This document shows, piece by piece, positions 1-7,958 of a stretch of 64,000 bases of DNA. Source of the stretch: an uncultured Flavobacteriaceae bacterium (GTDB lineage: Bacteria > Bacteroidota > Bacteroidia > Flavobacteriales > Flavobacteriaceae); contig CANMRV010000001.1 of the NCBI GenBank assembly GCA_947500435.1, positions 310,001-374,000 of the forward strand, given 5' to 3'. The position numbers and the translations under genes are program-made. Under the pieces are notes generated by a model, which saw nothing but the letters and a program-made list of their open reading frames with translations, was not told the origin of the DNA and did not search any database. The first letter of the stretch is position 1; each line of letters starts with the position of its first letter.

Positions 1-372
1 TATATCGAATATATTGACCACTATCATGAGTTTATCAAATCTTTCCACGTAAAGGATTCTGAGTTTAATCCAACAGGAAAAAAAGGAGCTTTTGGAGGCT
101 ATAATGATTGGGGAGACCGAGCAGGAAGATATCGTTCCTTAGGTGACGGACAAATCGATTTTAAAACCATCTTCTCAAAGTTGACACAATACGGATGCGA
201 TGTATGGGCCGTTATGGAATGGGAGTGCTGTATTAAGAGTCCGGAGCAAGGAGCGCGCGAAGGGGCTATTTTCATTCAAGACCATATTATTGAAGCAACA
301 GAGAAGACCTTTGACGATTTCGCTGGAGCAGATGTAGATAAAGACATACTAAGAAAAATATTAGGAACATAG
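1..372 (+). CDS. Sugar phosphate isomerase/epimerase, C-terminal part (cut by window edge)
   Basis: The frame is open from the first base to a TAG at 370, so only the last 123 residues are visible. They read like the end of a xylose-isomerase-like TIM barrel: a strand with KSFHVKD (His and Asp of the barrel metal site), then RSLGDGQIDF, then the acidic strand VMEWEC, which is the usual order in this family. Such enzymes isomerise or epimerise sugars or keto-sugars. Two DUF1080 lipoproteins follow 22 nt downstream on the same strand, an association typical of 3-keto-sugar pathways, so a role in keto-glycoside breakdown is inferred. The substrate cannot be read from this fragment. Confidence 0.75.
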   Translation, partial: YIEYIDHYHEFIKSFHVKDSEFNPTGKKGAFGGYNDWGDRAGRYRSLGDGQIDFKTIFSKLTQYGCDVWAVMEWECCIKSPEQGAREGAIFIQDHIIEATEKTFDDFAGADVDKDILRKILGT

Positions 373-394
373 TAATAACTAAAAACAACCACCA

Positions 395-1147
395 ATGAAA
401 AAACTTCTATTTATTGCACTTTTGGCTGCTCTAGTCATCGGATGCAAAGAGAAAGTAAAAGAGGCTGAAGAAAGAGCTACTGATGCGATGGCAAAAACTG
501 AAATGGAAGTTCCTCAAAATGAATGGAAGGTTCTTTTTGATGGTAAAACTTTTGAGGGTTGGCATGAATACAAAAAAGAAAATGTTTCAGAGCATTGGAA
601 AATAGAAGACGGTGCAATGGTTTTCTATCCTCCAAAAGATCGTGTAAAGGGAGTCAGCTATAACTTGGTTTCGGAAAATGAGTACTCCGATTTTGTACTT
701 TCAATAGAGTGGCGAATTGCTGAGGCTGGAAATAGCGGTATTTTCTGGGGAATCAAAGAACTAGAAGAACTCAAACAACCTTATGAAACAGGTCCAGAGA
801 TTCAAGTGCTTGACAACGATAAGCACCCTGATGGTAAAAATGGAACGAGCCATCAAGCAGGAGCTTTATACGATATGGTTTCTCCTTCCGAAGATGTGAC
901 CAAGCCAATTGGGGAGTGGAACCTTTGTGAGATTACCATAAATCATAAAACAAACATGGGAATCGTTGTGCTTAATGATGTGGAAGTTGTGAATTTTCCG
1001 GTGAACAATCCAGAATGGGGAGAAATGGTTTCAAAATCAAAATTCGCCGATTGGGAACATTTTGCTAAATACACCACTGGGAAAATTGGAGTACAAGATC
1101 ACGGTGATGGAGTTGCTTTTCGCAATATCAAAATAAAAGAACTTTAA
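395..1147 (+). CDS. DUF1080 lipoprotein (3-keto-disaccharide hydrolase family)
   Basis: A 250-residue exported lipoprotein. The signal peptide ends in a lipobox with Cys17 (LVIGC). A short charged linker is followed by one DUF1080 domain from about residue 43 to the end: it opens with WKVLFDGKTFEGW and closes with GVQDHGDGVAFRNIKI, both hallmarks of the family, a concanavalin-like beta sandwich. Members are assigned to hydrolysis of 3-keto-glycosides. It sits 22 nt after the sugar isomerase gene and 28 nt before a second DUF1080 gene, so the three probably form one operon. The exact substrate is not readable. Confidence 0.85.
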   Translation: MKKLLFIALLAALVIGCKEKVKEAEERATDAMAKTEMEVPQNEWKVLFDGKTFEGWHEYKKENVSEHWKIEDGAMVFYPPKDRVKGVSYNLVSENEYSDFVLSIEWRIAEAGNSGIFWGIKELEELKQPYETGPEIQVLDNDKHPDGKNGTSHQAGALYDMVSPSEDVTKPIGEWNLCEITINHKTNMGIVVLNDVEVVNFPVNNPEWGEMVSKSKFADWEHFAKYTTGKIGVQDHGDGVAFRNIKIKEL

Positions 1148-1175
1148 GAATACGTAACCAAAAAAGTACATACCA

Positions 1176-1997
1176 ATGAGAATAGTCTATACCACCGGAA
1201 TCCTTTTGTCTTTGATAATGTTTTCTTGTCAGGAAAAGGTCAAGGAAGAAGTAAATAAAACTGCAGCTGAGATTAAAGATGCGGTTATCGTTCATGAAGA
1301 GTATACGAAGCCGGAGCCAACTGAGCCGGAGGGGACAGAGTATTACGAGCCTAAAGTTCCTGTGGTTGGGCCTGCCACAAATGGCAGAATTCCAAGTGAT
1401 GCTATTGTTCTTTTTGACGGAAGTTCATTTGATGGTTGGATGCATACAGAGGATAGTACAGCAGTAAAATGGAATGTGAACAAGGATGGGAGCATGACCG
1501 TGGCCGACAAAACCGGAAATATCAGAACCAAACAAGAGTTCGGAAGTGTGCAATTACATATCGAATGGAGGTCGCCTTTGCCCGTTCAGCGTGAAGGGCA
1601 GAACAGAGCTAATAGTGGTGTTTTCTTGAATGGAATATACGAAATACAGGTTTTGGATAATAATGATAATGACACCTATGTAAACGGTCAAGTAGGTTCT
1701 ATTTACAAACAAGGTCCGCCATTGGCGATGGCCTCTGTGCCCACAGGTGAATGGAATGTTTATGATATCATTTACCACGCACCAGAGTTCAATGCCGATG
1801 GCGGCAAAACAAAATCTGCCACCGTAACCGTGATGCACAATGGTGTAGTGATTCAAGACCATACGGAAATAAAAGGGACTACACCTTATATTGGTTGGCC
1901 GAAGAATCCAGCACATGGAAAAGGTCCTTTAATGCTTCAAGATCATGGCGATGATAGTCGTGTGAGCTATCGAAATATTTGGGTGAGGGAGTTGTAA
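1176..1997 (+). CDS. Second DUF1080 lipoprotein (3-keto-disaccharide hydrolase family)
   Basis: A 273-residue lipoprotein with Cys18 in the lipobox (MFSC). The N-terminal linker is longer than in the preceding gene and rich in Pro and Glu (about residues 45-65), which may hold the domain away from the membrane. The DUF1080 domain runs from about residue 77 (IVLFDGSSFDGW) to the end (LQDHGDDSRVSYRNIWV). Both proteins share the framework but differ in the middle, so this looks like an old duplication with divided specificity rather than a recent copy. It is the last gene of the presumed operon; the next gene has its own promoter. Confidence 0.85.
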   Translation: MRIVYTTGILLSLIMFSCQEKVKEEVNKTAAEIKDAVIVHEEYTKPEPTEPEGTEYYEPKVPVVGPATNGRIPSDAIVLFDGSSFDGWMHTEDSTAVKWNVNKDGSMTVADKTGNIRTKQEFGSVQLHIEWRSPLPVQREGQNRANSGVFLNGIYEIQVLDNNDNDTYVNGQVGSIYKQGPPLAMASVPTGEWNVYDIIYHAPEFNADGGKTKSATVTVMHNGVVIQDHTEIKGTTPYIGWPKNPAHGKGPLMLQDHGDDSRVSYRNIWVREL

Positions 1998-2019
1998 TTC
2001 AAAACGATTTCAATAGCCC

Positions 2020-2027
2020 TATCTTTG
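2020..2027 (+). promoter_or_regulatory. -7 promoter element for the yicC-gmk operon
   Basis: TATCTTTG matches the Bacteroidota -7 consensus TAnnTTTG exactly and lies 20 nt before the ATG at 2048. The -33 element is weak. It separates the DUF1080 operon from the following housekeeping genes. Confidence 0.6.
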
Positions 2028-2047
2028 CCGAAATTTAAATTTATCAT

Positions 2048-2905
2048 ATGATTCAATCCATGACGGGTTTCGGGAAGCATGTTATTCAGCTTCCATCCAA
2101 AAAAATAACTGTTGAACTAAAATCGCTCAATAGTAAAAGTTTGGATTTGAACGCCAGAATGCCTTCAGCCTATCGCGCAAAAGAATTAGAGCTTCGAAAG
2201 TTAATTGCTAGCTCCTTGATTCGAGGTAAGGTAGATTTTGGATTGTACGTGGAAAGTACCGGTGGAGAAACTTCCGCTCAAATCAATGAAGAAGTAGTAA
2301 AGGCTTATATGAAACAATTGGGAGCAATTGCTGGAGGTGATGATTTACGTTTGCTAGAGATGGCATTGCGTATGCCTGATGCCATGAAGACCGAACGCGA
2401 GGATATTGATGAAGGGGAATACAAAGAAATTCTATCGGCATTAAAGGAGGCACTTTCTGAAATCAATATATTTCGTTCTGAGGAAGGAAGCGTACTTGAA
2501 AAAGATTTTATTGACCGTATCAAAACCCTAGAAGATTTGCTTGACAAAGTAATTGAAATGGATCCTGATAGACAGAAAGATGTTCGTGAACGCTTAGATA
2601 AAGCGGTTGCCGATATTAAAGCCGACGTTGATGCCAATCGTTTTGAGCAAGAATTGATATACTATTTGGAAAAGTATGATATCACTGAAGAGAAAGTCCG
2701 TTTGGCAAATCACCTCGATTATTTTGCAAAAACTCTAAAATCTGATGATTCCAATGGAAAAAAATTAGGTTTTATTTCTCAGGAAATCGGTCGTGAAATC
2801 AATACTATTGGCTCGAAAGCAAATTACGCTCCAATGCAGCAATTGGTAGTTCAGATGAAAGATGAGTTGGAGAAGATTAAAGAACAAATGTTGAACGTTC
2901 TGTAA
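2048..2905 (+). CDS. YicC/YloC family endoribonuclease
   Basis: 285 residues, the usual length for the family. The N-terminus has the family signature IQSMTGFGK and the ELKSLNSKSLDLNARMP segment; the C-terminal DUF1732 part contains GREINTIGSKAN and ends in an amphipathic helix. YicC-type proteins are Mn-dependent endoribonucleases implicated in RNA turnover. The TAA stop shares its last base with the gmk ATG, so the two are translationally coupled; yicC next to gmk is a conserved arrangement in many bacteria. Start chosen because MIQSMTGFG is the conserved beginning. Confidence 0.93.
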   Translation: MIQSMTGFGKHVIQLPSKKITVELKSLNSKSLDLNARMPSAYRAKELELRKLIASSLIRGKVDFGLYVESTGGETSAQINEEVVKAYMKQLGAIAGGDDLRLLEMALRMPDAMKTEREDIDEGEYKEILSALKEALSEINIFRSEEGSVLEKDFIDRIKTLEDLLDKVIEMDPDRQKDVRERLDKAVADIKADVDANRFEQELIYYLEKYDITEEKVRLANHLDYFAKTLKSDDSNGKKLGFISQEIGREINTIGSKANYAPMQQLVVQMKDELEKIKEQMLNVL

Positions 2906-3489
2906 TGAAAGGAGGAAAGCTAATTATTTTTTCTGCCCCTTCCGGTAGTGGCAAAACAACTATTGTTCGGCATCTTTTACAACAACCCGAACTGAATTTG
3001 GCATTTTCCGTTTCTGCTACATCGAGGTCCCCTAGAGGAGAAGAGAAAGACGGAGAACATTATTACTTCATAACAGTTTCTGAATTTAAAAAGCATATTA
3101 AAGGGGATGACTTTTTAGAATGGGAAGAAGTTTATCGTGATAATTTCTACGGAACACTTAAAAGCGAAGTGGAACGACTTTGGGCTGAAGGCAAGAATGT
3201 AATTTTTGATATTGATGTTGCGGGCGGACTTCGTATAAAGAAGAAATTTCCAAAAGAGACTCTAGCGGTTTTTGTGAAGCCACCAAGTGTTGATGAATTG
3301 AAGATTCGACTGAAAAAACGCAGTACCGAAAGTGATGACAAGATAAACATGCGTATTGCCAAGGCTTCTGTTGAATTGGCCACTGCACCTCAGTTTGATA
3401 AAATCATAAAGAATTACGATTTGGATACTGCCCTGAATGAAGCACATGAACTTGTTGCCGAATTTGTGGGTGCTAACCAAACAGAATAG
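2905..3489 (+). CDS. gmk: Guanylate kinase
   Basis: 194 residues, typical for Gmk. It phosphorylates GMP or dGMP with ATP in purine nucleotide metabolism. The P-loop SAPSGSGKTT is at residues 10-19, followed by the GMP-binding segment SATSRSPRGEEKDGEHYYF and the lid region with KKRSTESDDKINMRI. The start codon overlaps the preceding stop by one base. It ends just before a repeat element, after which nadD begins. Confidence 0.96.
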   Translation: MKGGKLIIFSAPSGSGKTTIVRHLLQQPELNLAFSVSATSRSPRGEEKDGEHYYFITVSEFKKHIKGDDFLEWEEVYRDNFYGTLKSEVERLWAEGKNVIFDIDVAGGLRIKKKFPKETLAVFVKPPSVDELKIRLKKRSTESDDKINMRIAKASVELATAPQFDKIIKNYDLDTALNEAHELVAEFVGANQTE

Positions 3490-3538
3490 ATTCTCGCCGA
3501 AGTCTATCCTGAGCGAAGACGAAGGGCGGGAATGACAA
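3490..3538. repeat. Intergenic repeat-like element with imperfect hairpin
   Basis: The 49 nt between gmk and nadD have outer arms ATTCTCGCC and GGCGGGAAT that pair except for one wobble, and inner arms GTCT and AGAC. The core CCTGAGCGAAGACGAAG resembles a short dispersed intergenic repeat that I recall from flavobacterial genomes; no second copy was seen in this window. The in-frame ATG at 3532 lies inside it, so the extended nadD start is probably false. Confidence 0.5.
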
Positions 3539-3552
3539 TAAATGTCCTATTG

Positions 3553-4137
3553 ATGAAAAAAATAGGTTTATACTTCGGAACATTCAACCCTATTCATATT
3601 GGCCATATGGTTATTGCCAATCATATGGTGGAGTTTTCTGATTTGGATGAGGTTTGGTTTGTTGTGACACCTCAAAGTCCGTTTAAGACAAAGAAAACCT
3701 TGTTGGATAATCATCATCGCTATCAAATGGTTTTTGAAGCAACCAAAGACTTTCCAAAGTTAAAACCTAGCAAAATAGAATTTGATCTACCTCAACCGAA
3801 CTATACCATAAATACCTTAGTGCATTTAGATGAGGAGTATGGCAAGGAATATCATTTTTGCCTTATTATGGGCGAGGATAATTTGAAAAGTTTCCATAAA
3901 TGGAAGAATTACGAGGCTATTTTAGAGGATTATGACCTTTATGTATATCCTAGGATTTCAAATGGAAAAGTCGAACATCAATTCAAAGACCATCCTAAGA
4001 TAAATCAGGTAAATGCGCCGATTATGGAGATTTCATCCACCTTCATTCGTAAAAATCATGCTCTAGGTAAAAATGTAAGAACCATGCTTCCGGAAGCTGT
4101 TTGGAAGTATATGGATGAAATGAATTTTTATCGGTAG
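3553..4137 (+). CDS. nadD: Nicotinate-nucleotide adenylyltransferase
   Basis: 194 residues from the ATG at 3553. It adenylates nicotinate mononucleotide in NAD synthesis. The nucleotidyltransferase motif GTFNPIHIGH begins about residue 8, and the second signature ISSTFIR is near residue 164. An in-frame ATG at 3532 would add seven residues, but these are encoded by the repeat-like element and are not part of the fold; MKKIGLYFGTF is the normal beginning. Probably in the same transcript as yicC and gmk. It converges on the sialidase gene with 2 nt between the stops. Confidence 0.94.
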   Translation: MKKIGLYFGTFNPIHIGHMVIANHMVEFSDLDEVWFVVTPQSPFKTKKTLLDNHHRYQMVFEATKDFPKLKPSKIEFDLPQPNYTINTLVHLDEEYGKEYHFCLIMGEDNLKSFHKWKNYEAILEDYDLYVYPRISNGKVEHQFKDHPKINQVNAPIMEISSTFIRKNHALGKNVRTMLPEAVWKYMDEMNFYR

Positions 4138-4139
4138 AA

Positions 4140-5303
4140 TTATTCATTCATGGTGACCCGTCGAAATCGAATCTTCTTATAATCATCGGTTTCATAGATA
4201 ACTCCCAAAGTATTTTTATTAAGTTTTACCATATCTGAATAGGCAGATGAGCCATCATGTATTTTGAAGAGGGGCTGCCAACTTTCCGACTCGTCATAAC
4301 TTGCCATTACATTCAAATCCAGTCTTTTGTCCAAATGCGAAGGCGTTGAAAAGAGCAACATGTTCTTACTAATATCCTTTTCAGAACTCCATCGAAGCAA
4401 TGCAGACTGCACAACAGGACTTGGAAATCTATCCGATTCTACAACAGCACCTAAAAAGCTGAGTCCGCCATCTGAACTATAAGTTTCGCCGCGATTCTTT
4501 TCTAGGGAACCTCCATTTTGGTCTCGCGTATTTACATAGATTCGACCATCTGTTAATTCCACAATAGTGGTTTCATTTGCTAATACTTCATCTTCGAGAT
4601 TATCATCGACTGCGCCTATATTCCAAGATTCACCCTTATCATCTGAATACACAAGTGCCATCGTATAGACCTTATTTCCTTTTCCAATGCTTATCGCTAC
4701 TGGGGCAATCAATCGACCCTTATGGGTACCATATTTTAATTCAATACCATGAACAGGACCCAAGGCATGCCAACGCCAATGTTTGCGCTTTACTTGTCTT
4801 GTGATTTCTTTGGGAGTCTCCCAAGTTTCACCGTCATCTGTTGAGAAAGTCACAAAAGCCTTTCGTTCTTCTTCAAGTCCGTAGTCTTTGTTCAATACAT
4901 CATGCTCACTCAAGGAAGTCGTGTTGAATAGCAGCACGATTTTATTCTCCTCAGAAACAAAAATCGGCACAGGATTCTGTACCGCTAAGGTATCTTGATC
5001 GTATAATACTTTTAAAGGCTCCCAACTTTGCCCCTCGTCGAAAGAGCGTCGATATACCAAATCAATATCACCAAAATCGCTAGTAGAATTCTTGCGACCT
5101 TCAGCAAAAGCAATCAAAGCATTATTCGATTGTACAAGCGACGGGATGCGAAAAGAAAAGTACTCTTGAAGTCCTGCATAATAAGGAATCGAAGTGTTGG
5201 TCGAATCTTGTGAAAGGTCTTTAAATGAAGTGTTTTTTGCAGTTTGTGCATTCAGTGTGATGCACATTACACAGAAGACAGCTAACAAAATTGATTTTCT
5301 CAT
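4140..5303 (-). CDS. Exo-alpha-sialidase (GH33-like), secreted
   Basis: 387 residues with a signal peptide cleaved near residue 20 (TLNAQ). The FRIP motif at 51-54 supplies the arginine of the sialic-acid carboxylate site, and FGDIDLVYR follows where the catalytic acid is expected. At least four Asp boxes (S-x-D-x-G-x-x-W) are visible: SFDEGQSW near 87, STDDGETW near 154, SDDKGESW near 220 and a weaker SSDGGLSF near 275. This is the six-bladed propeller of bacterial sialidases. It stands alone, without other sialic-acid catabolic genes in the window, so it may serve to scavenge glycans or act on another ulosonic acid. Confidence 0.85.
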   Translation of the reverse strand: MRKSILLAVFCVMCITLNAQTAKNTSFKDLSQDSTNTSIPYYAGLQEYFSFRIPSLVQSNNALIAFAEGRKNSTSDFGDIDLVYRRSFDEGQSWEPLKVLYDQDTLAVQNPVPIFVSEENKIVLLFNTTSLSEHDVLNKDYGLEEERKAFVTFSTDDGETWETPKEITRQVKRKHWRWHALGPVHGIELKYGTHKGRLIAPVAISIGKGNKVYTMALVYSDDKGESWNIGAVDDNLEDEVLANETTIVELTDGRIYVNTRDQNGGSLEKNRGETYSSDGGLSFLGAVVESDRFPSPVVQSALLRWSSEKDISKNMLLFSTPSHLDKRLDLNVMASYDESESWQPLFKIHDGSSAYSDMVKLNKNTLGVIYETDDYKKIRFRRVTMNE

Positions 5304-5358
5304 GATAAGTCAAATAACTTGCTTTAAAGTACGCCATTTGACCGACAATATCAATTGT

Positions 5359-5931
5359 CTATTGAATACCCTCTTGATACTCCTCAACAAATTCTTGAAT
5401 TGGGGTTTCGTCAATAAAAACATTGTCCAAAACGGCAGTACCGTCTTTTACAAATACCAAACCATAGCAGATTTTTGTTGTGTCGACTTGTGCTTTCCGT
5501 ACCGAAATTTCGGCATCATAGGCTTTGTTTTCATTCATATAGTAGCGATCAAAGGGTAAGTCGAAATTTACCTTGGTGTCGTTATAGTTGTATTTGCTCT
5601 CGGCAATGACATACTCATCCGAAGTATCTATCAAAGTTTTGCTTACGTTTTTTATAGTCGCGAAACCTTCTGCATCGGTTTTTAGGTATACAAAAACTTT
5701 GCCGCTGTAATCACTCCAGTCTTCTTCGTTTGTTTCAAAAGAATTCATCTCGTAATTTAAAACTATGTACTTGCCTCTAAATGGGTCACTGGGGTCTATT
5801 GGCGCCGTTTTGAATTTATAAGCAGTGCCTGTATCAAGGGTGTCTTCTTGTTCATATATCATTTGTGCGGGAATGAACAATTGTACCGCAAACAGAAGAA
5901 ATAATAAGGTGATGTATATCGATTTATTCAT
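5359..5931 (-). CDS. GDYXXLXY domain protein
   Basis: 190 residues with one N-terminal membrane segment (about 5-22). The DPSDPFRGKYIVLNYEM segment near residues 46-62 is the family signature, here with GKYIVLNY in place of GDYxxLxY. The rest is predicted extracytoplasmic beta structure. The function of the family is not established. It overlaps the upstream DUF2157 membrane protein gene by 8 nt, and these two families are commonly found together, so they probably act as a pair. Confidence 0.8.
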   Translation of the reverse strand: MNKSIYITLLFLLFAVQLFIPAQMIYEQEDTLDTGTAYKFKTAPIDPSDPFRGKYIVLNYEMNSFETNEEDWSDYSGKVFVYLKTDAEGFATIKNVSKTLIDTSDEYVIAESKYNYNDTKVNFDLPFDRYYMNENKAYDAEISVRKAQVDTTKICYGLVFVKDGTAVLDNVFIDETPIQEFVEEYQEGIQ

Positions 5932-7228
5932 GATTTTGAGTATTTGAAGTTGAAGAAAGAGCGGTTTTACGTTGCTTCTTTATCAAAAGGTAATTGGCGA
6001 AAAAGAAACCAGCGCCAACAGCTATAAATAGGATTCCCCTAAAGATAAAATCGAGATTTGTATCGAAGAATCGACAAATAATCAATGCTGTAATAATTAG
6101 TAATCCATAATTCAATATCCCATAGCTGGACTTGTTAATTCCAATGCGGACCGCAAATAGTCCTAAGGCCGCTACCAAAAGGTTTGTTGCGACAATTCCG
6201 TATACGGAACCTATGCCCCTAGTCAGATATAGCAAACCTATTATCAAAAAGGCATATTGAAATAAATTGAAACTTTGCACCTGCTTTTTCAAATGTAAAT
6301 AGGCCAAAGTGGCAATGCCCGCAAGGAATAAAATACAAGTAATCAATACTTCGATTTGGTCGTAAGTTTCTTTGATTGAATCTTTCCAGAACCATTCAAA
6401 GGTGAGAATCGTTAAAAGAAAAATTGTGCCTAACGAACCCACGATGGTAAAACCATTTCTTCTAAGCTTTTGATTTTTGAAGATTGATAGTTGACCAAGG
6501 TTATAGAATAATCCGAAGAGCCCAATGTACATTAAAAATAGCAGGGTGTCACCATTTGTGAAAGTGCCAAGTACAATCACAAGGCTCAGTGGTAGAAGCC
6601 AATTTAGTACTCCTGCAATATTGGTTTCAGGCTTTTGTTTTTGAAGCAGTACATAGTACGGAATCACCCATGCAAACAATACCAAATACAACCAAGGCAC
6701 ATGACCACTACTATTAAATGAATATCCGGAATAACAAGCATACCAAGTAGCGAGCACCAGATGGATAATTACAGCCAGGTTTGAACGCAATAAATATATC
6801 AACGGCGCTGTGATTATCGTCCAGACTAATAGGAAATTACTCAAATCGCCCGGAATATTATATATCTGACTGACCAAGGATATGGTCGCACCAACAGCTA
6901 GAATTAAGAAGGTAGCCGAAGACTCAATCCAAGTTGTACTTTTCTTTTTGATTAAACTATACCCACATGCGATTTGACCAAACAGAAGCGGTATAAAAGC
7001 GAAAATGGTTTTTATGTTTCGCGGCATATCATCCCAATTATGGGCGATGATAAGAATGATGCCCAAACCGCTTAATAATGCTCCTAAAACACCAAAAATG
7101 GTAAAGAGTCTATTCGGTTTGTTTTCATCTTTTGTACGATAGAAAGCCGTAATCTTTTGGGCGGTATCAGAATTGATGATATCTGCTTCCAAAAGCTCGG
7201 CAAGCTGTCTTTCAAGTTTTGAATTCAT
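5924..7228 (-). CDS. DUF2157 multi-pass membrane protein
   Basis: 434 residues. A cytoplasmic N-terminal segment of about 40 residues (SKLERQLAELLEADII) is followed by about a dozen hydrophobic helices, the layout of DUF2157. No enzymatic motif is visible and the function is unknown. Its stop overlaps the start of the GDYXXLXY gene, showing translational coupling. Upstream lies the terminator of the YiaA/B-like gene, so this pair probably has its own promoter. Confidence 0.8.
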   Translation of the reverse strand: MNSKLERQLAELLEADIINSDTAQKITAFYRTKDENKPNRLFTIFGVLGALLSGLGIILIIAHNWDDMPRNIKTIFAFIPLLFGQIACGYSLIKKKSTTWIESSATFLILAVGATISLVSQIYNIPGDLSNFLLVWTIITAPLIYLLRSNLAVIIHLVLATWYACYSGYSFNSSGHVPWLYLVLFAWVIPYYVLLQKQKPETNIAGVLNWLLPLSLVIVLGTFTNGDTLLFLMYIGLFGLFYNLGQLSIFKNQKLRRNGFTIVGSLGTIFLLTILTFEWFWKDSIKETYDQIEVLITCILFLAGIATLAYLHLKKQVQSFNLFQYAFLIIGLLYLTRGIGSVYGIVATNLLVAALGLFAVRIGINKSSYGILNYGLLIITALIICRFFDTNLDFIFRGILFIAVGAGFFFANYLLIKKQRKTALSSTSNTQNHE

Positions 7229-7295
7229 TTGATTGTATTTATAGAATAACGTATTAAGGATTTCCGAATTGTATGATGAACAGTTCCATAGGATT

Positions 7296-7335
7296 AAAAA
7301 CCAGCCTGTCTAATGAATTAAACAGGCTGGTTTTA
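7296..7335 (-). terminator. Intrinsic terminator of the YiaA/B gene
   Basis: Arms AAAACCAGCCTGT and ACAGGCTGGTTTT pair perfectly around a 12-nt loop. On the minus strand the hairpin is followed by a T run, placing it just after the stop at 7342. Confidence 0.85.
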
Positions 7336-7341
7336 GCTAAA

Positions 7342-7797
7342 CTATTTTTCTTCAACGCTATCCAAATATTGAATATCACGTGTGTTTTTCTGCACGGCGA
7401 CTGCAGCAAAAAGACTTAGCGTAAAGGACATACCATAAAAACCTTTTTCACTTAATTCCAAGTCGGCATTCCATAACCCTATTAGGAGAAGTGTAACAGA
7501 AGTAAGGGTTGTAAACCAACTTATGCCGTAATACATATCGGAAACTTGAATTCCCTCCTGACGGTCACGAACACTTTTTTGGACCGATACTACCGAGAAA
7601 AGTCCGAATAGTAAGATGGTAAAATAGTAGCCCTTTTCATTGAGTTGCATGTGTGCATTCCAAAGACCGATACAATACGAGACCATACCTATTAAAACCG
7701 CCATCCATGAAGCGGATACGAATGCGGAAGTTGGTCTTCCTGTAAACTCTTCGATTTTCTTGATTTCCTTCTTTTCATTAAATACTGAATTTTCCAT
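7342..7797 (-). CDS. YiaA/YiaB family inner membrane protein
   Basis: 151 residues with four hydrophobic helices arranged as two YiaAB repeats: [16 protein letters not shown] near residue 45 and [16 protein letters not shown] near 108, each followed by a helix and a VQK-x-x-RD turn ([16 protein letters not shown]). The internal duplication is obvious from the sequence. The family is of unknown function and sits in the cytoplasmic membrane. Single-gene transcript with its own terminator. Confidence 0.85.
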   Translation of the reverse strand: MENSVFNEKKEIKKIEEFTGRPTSAFVSASWMAVLIGMVSYCIGLWNAHMQLNEKGYYFTILLFGLFSVVSVQKSVRDRQEGIQVSDMYYGISWFTTLTSVTLLLIGLWNADLELSEKGFYGMSFTLSLFAAVAVQKNTRDIQYLDSVEEK

Positions 7798-7958
7798 AAT
7801 TGTTTGATTTAGAAATTTCGATTATTTCGAGGCAAAGATGCGAGAGAATGATTATCTGTGAAATACAATTTTTACGAAAAACTTACGATTAAATAATATA
7901 TATAATGTTTATGATAATTATATTTATTGATATATAGAATAAAAAAACTTATGTTTTA

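Noticed and set aside
3532..3552. Extended N-terminus of nadD
   Set aside because: Encoded by a repeat-like element and not part of the conserved nucleotidyltransferase start.
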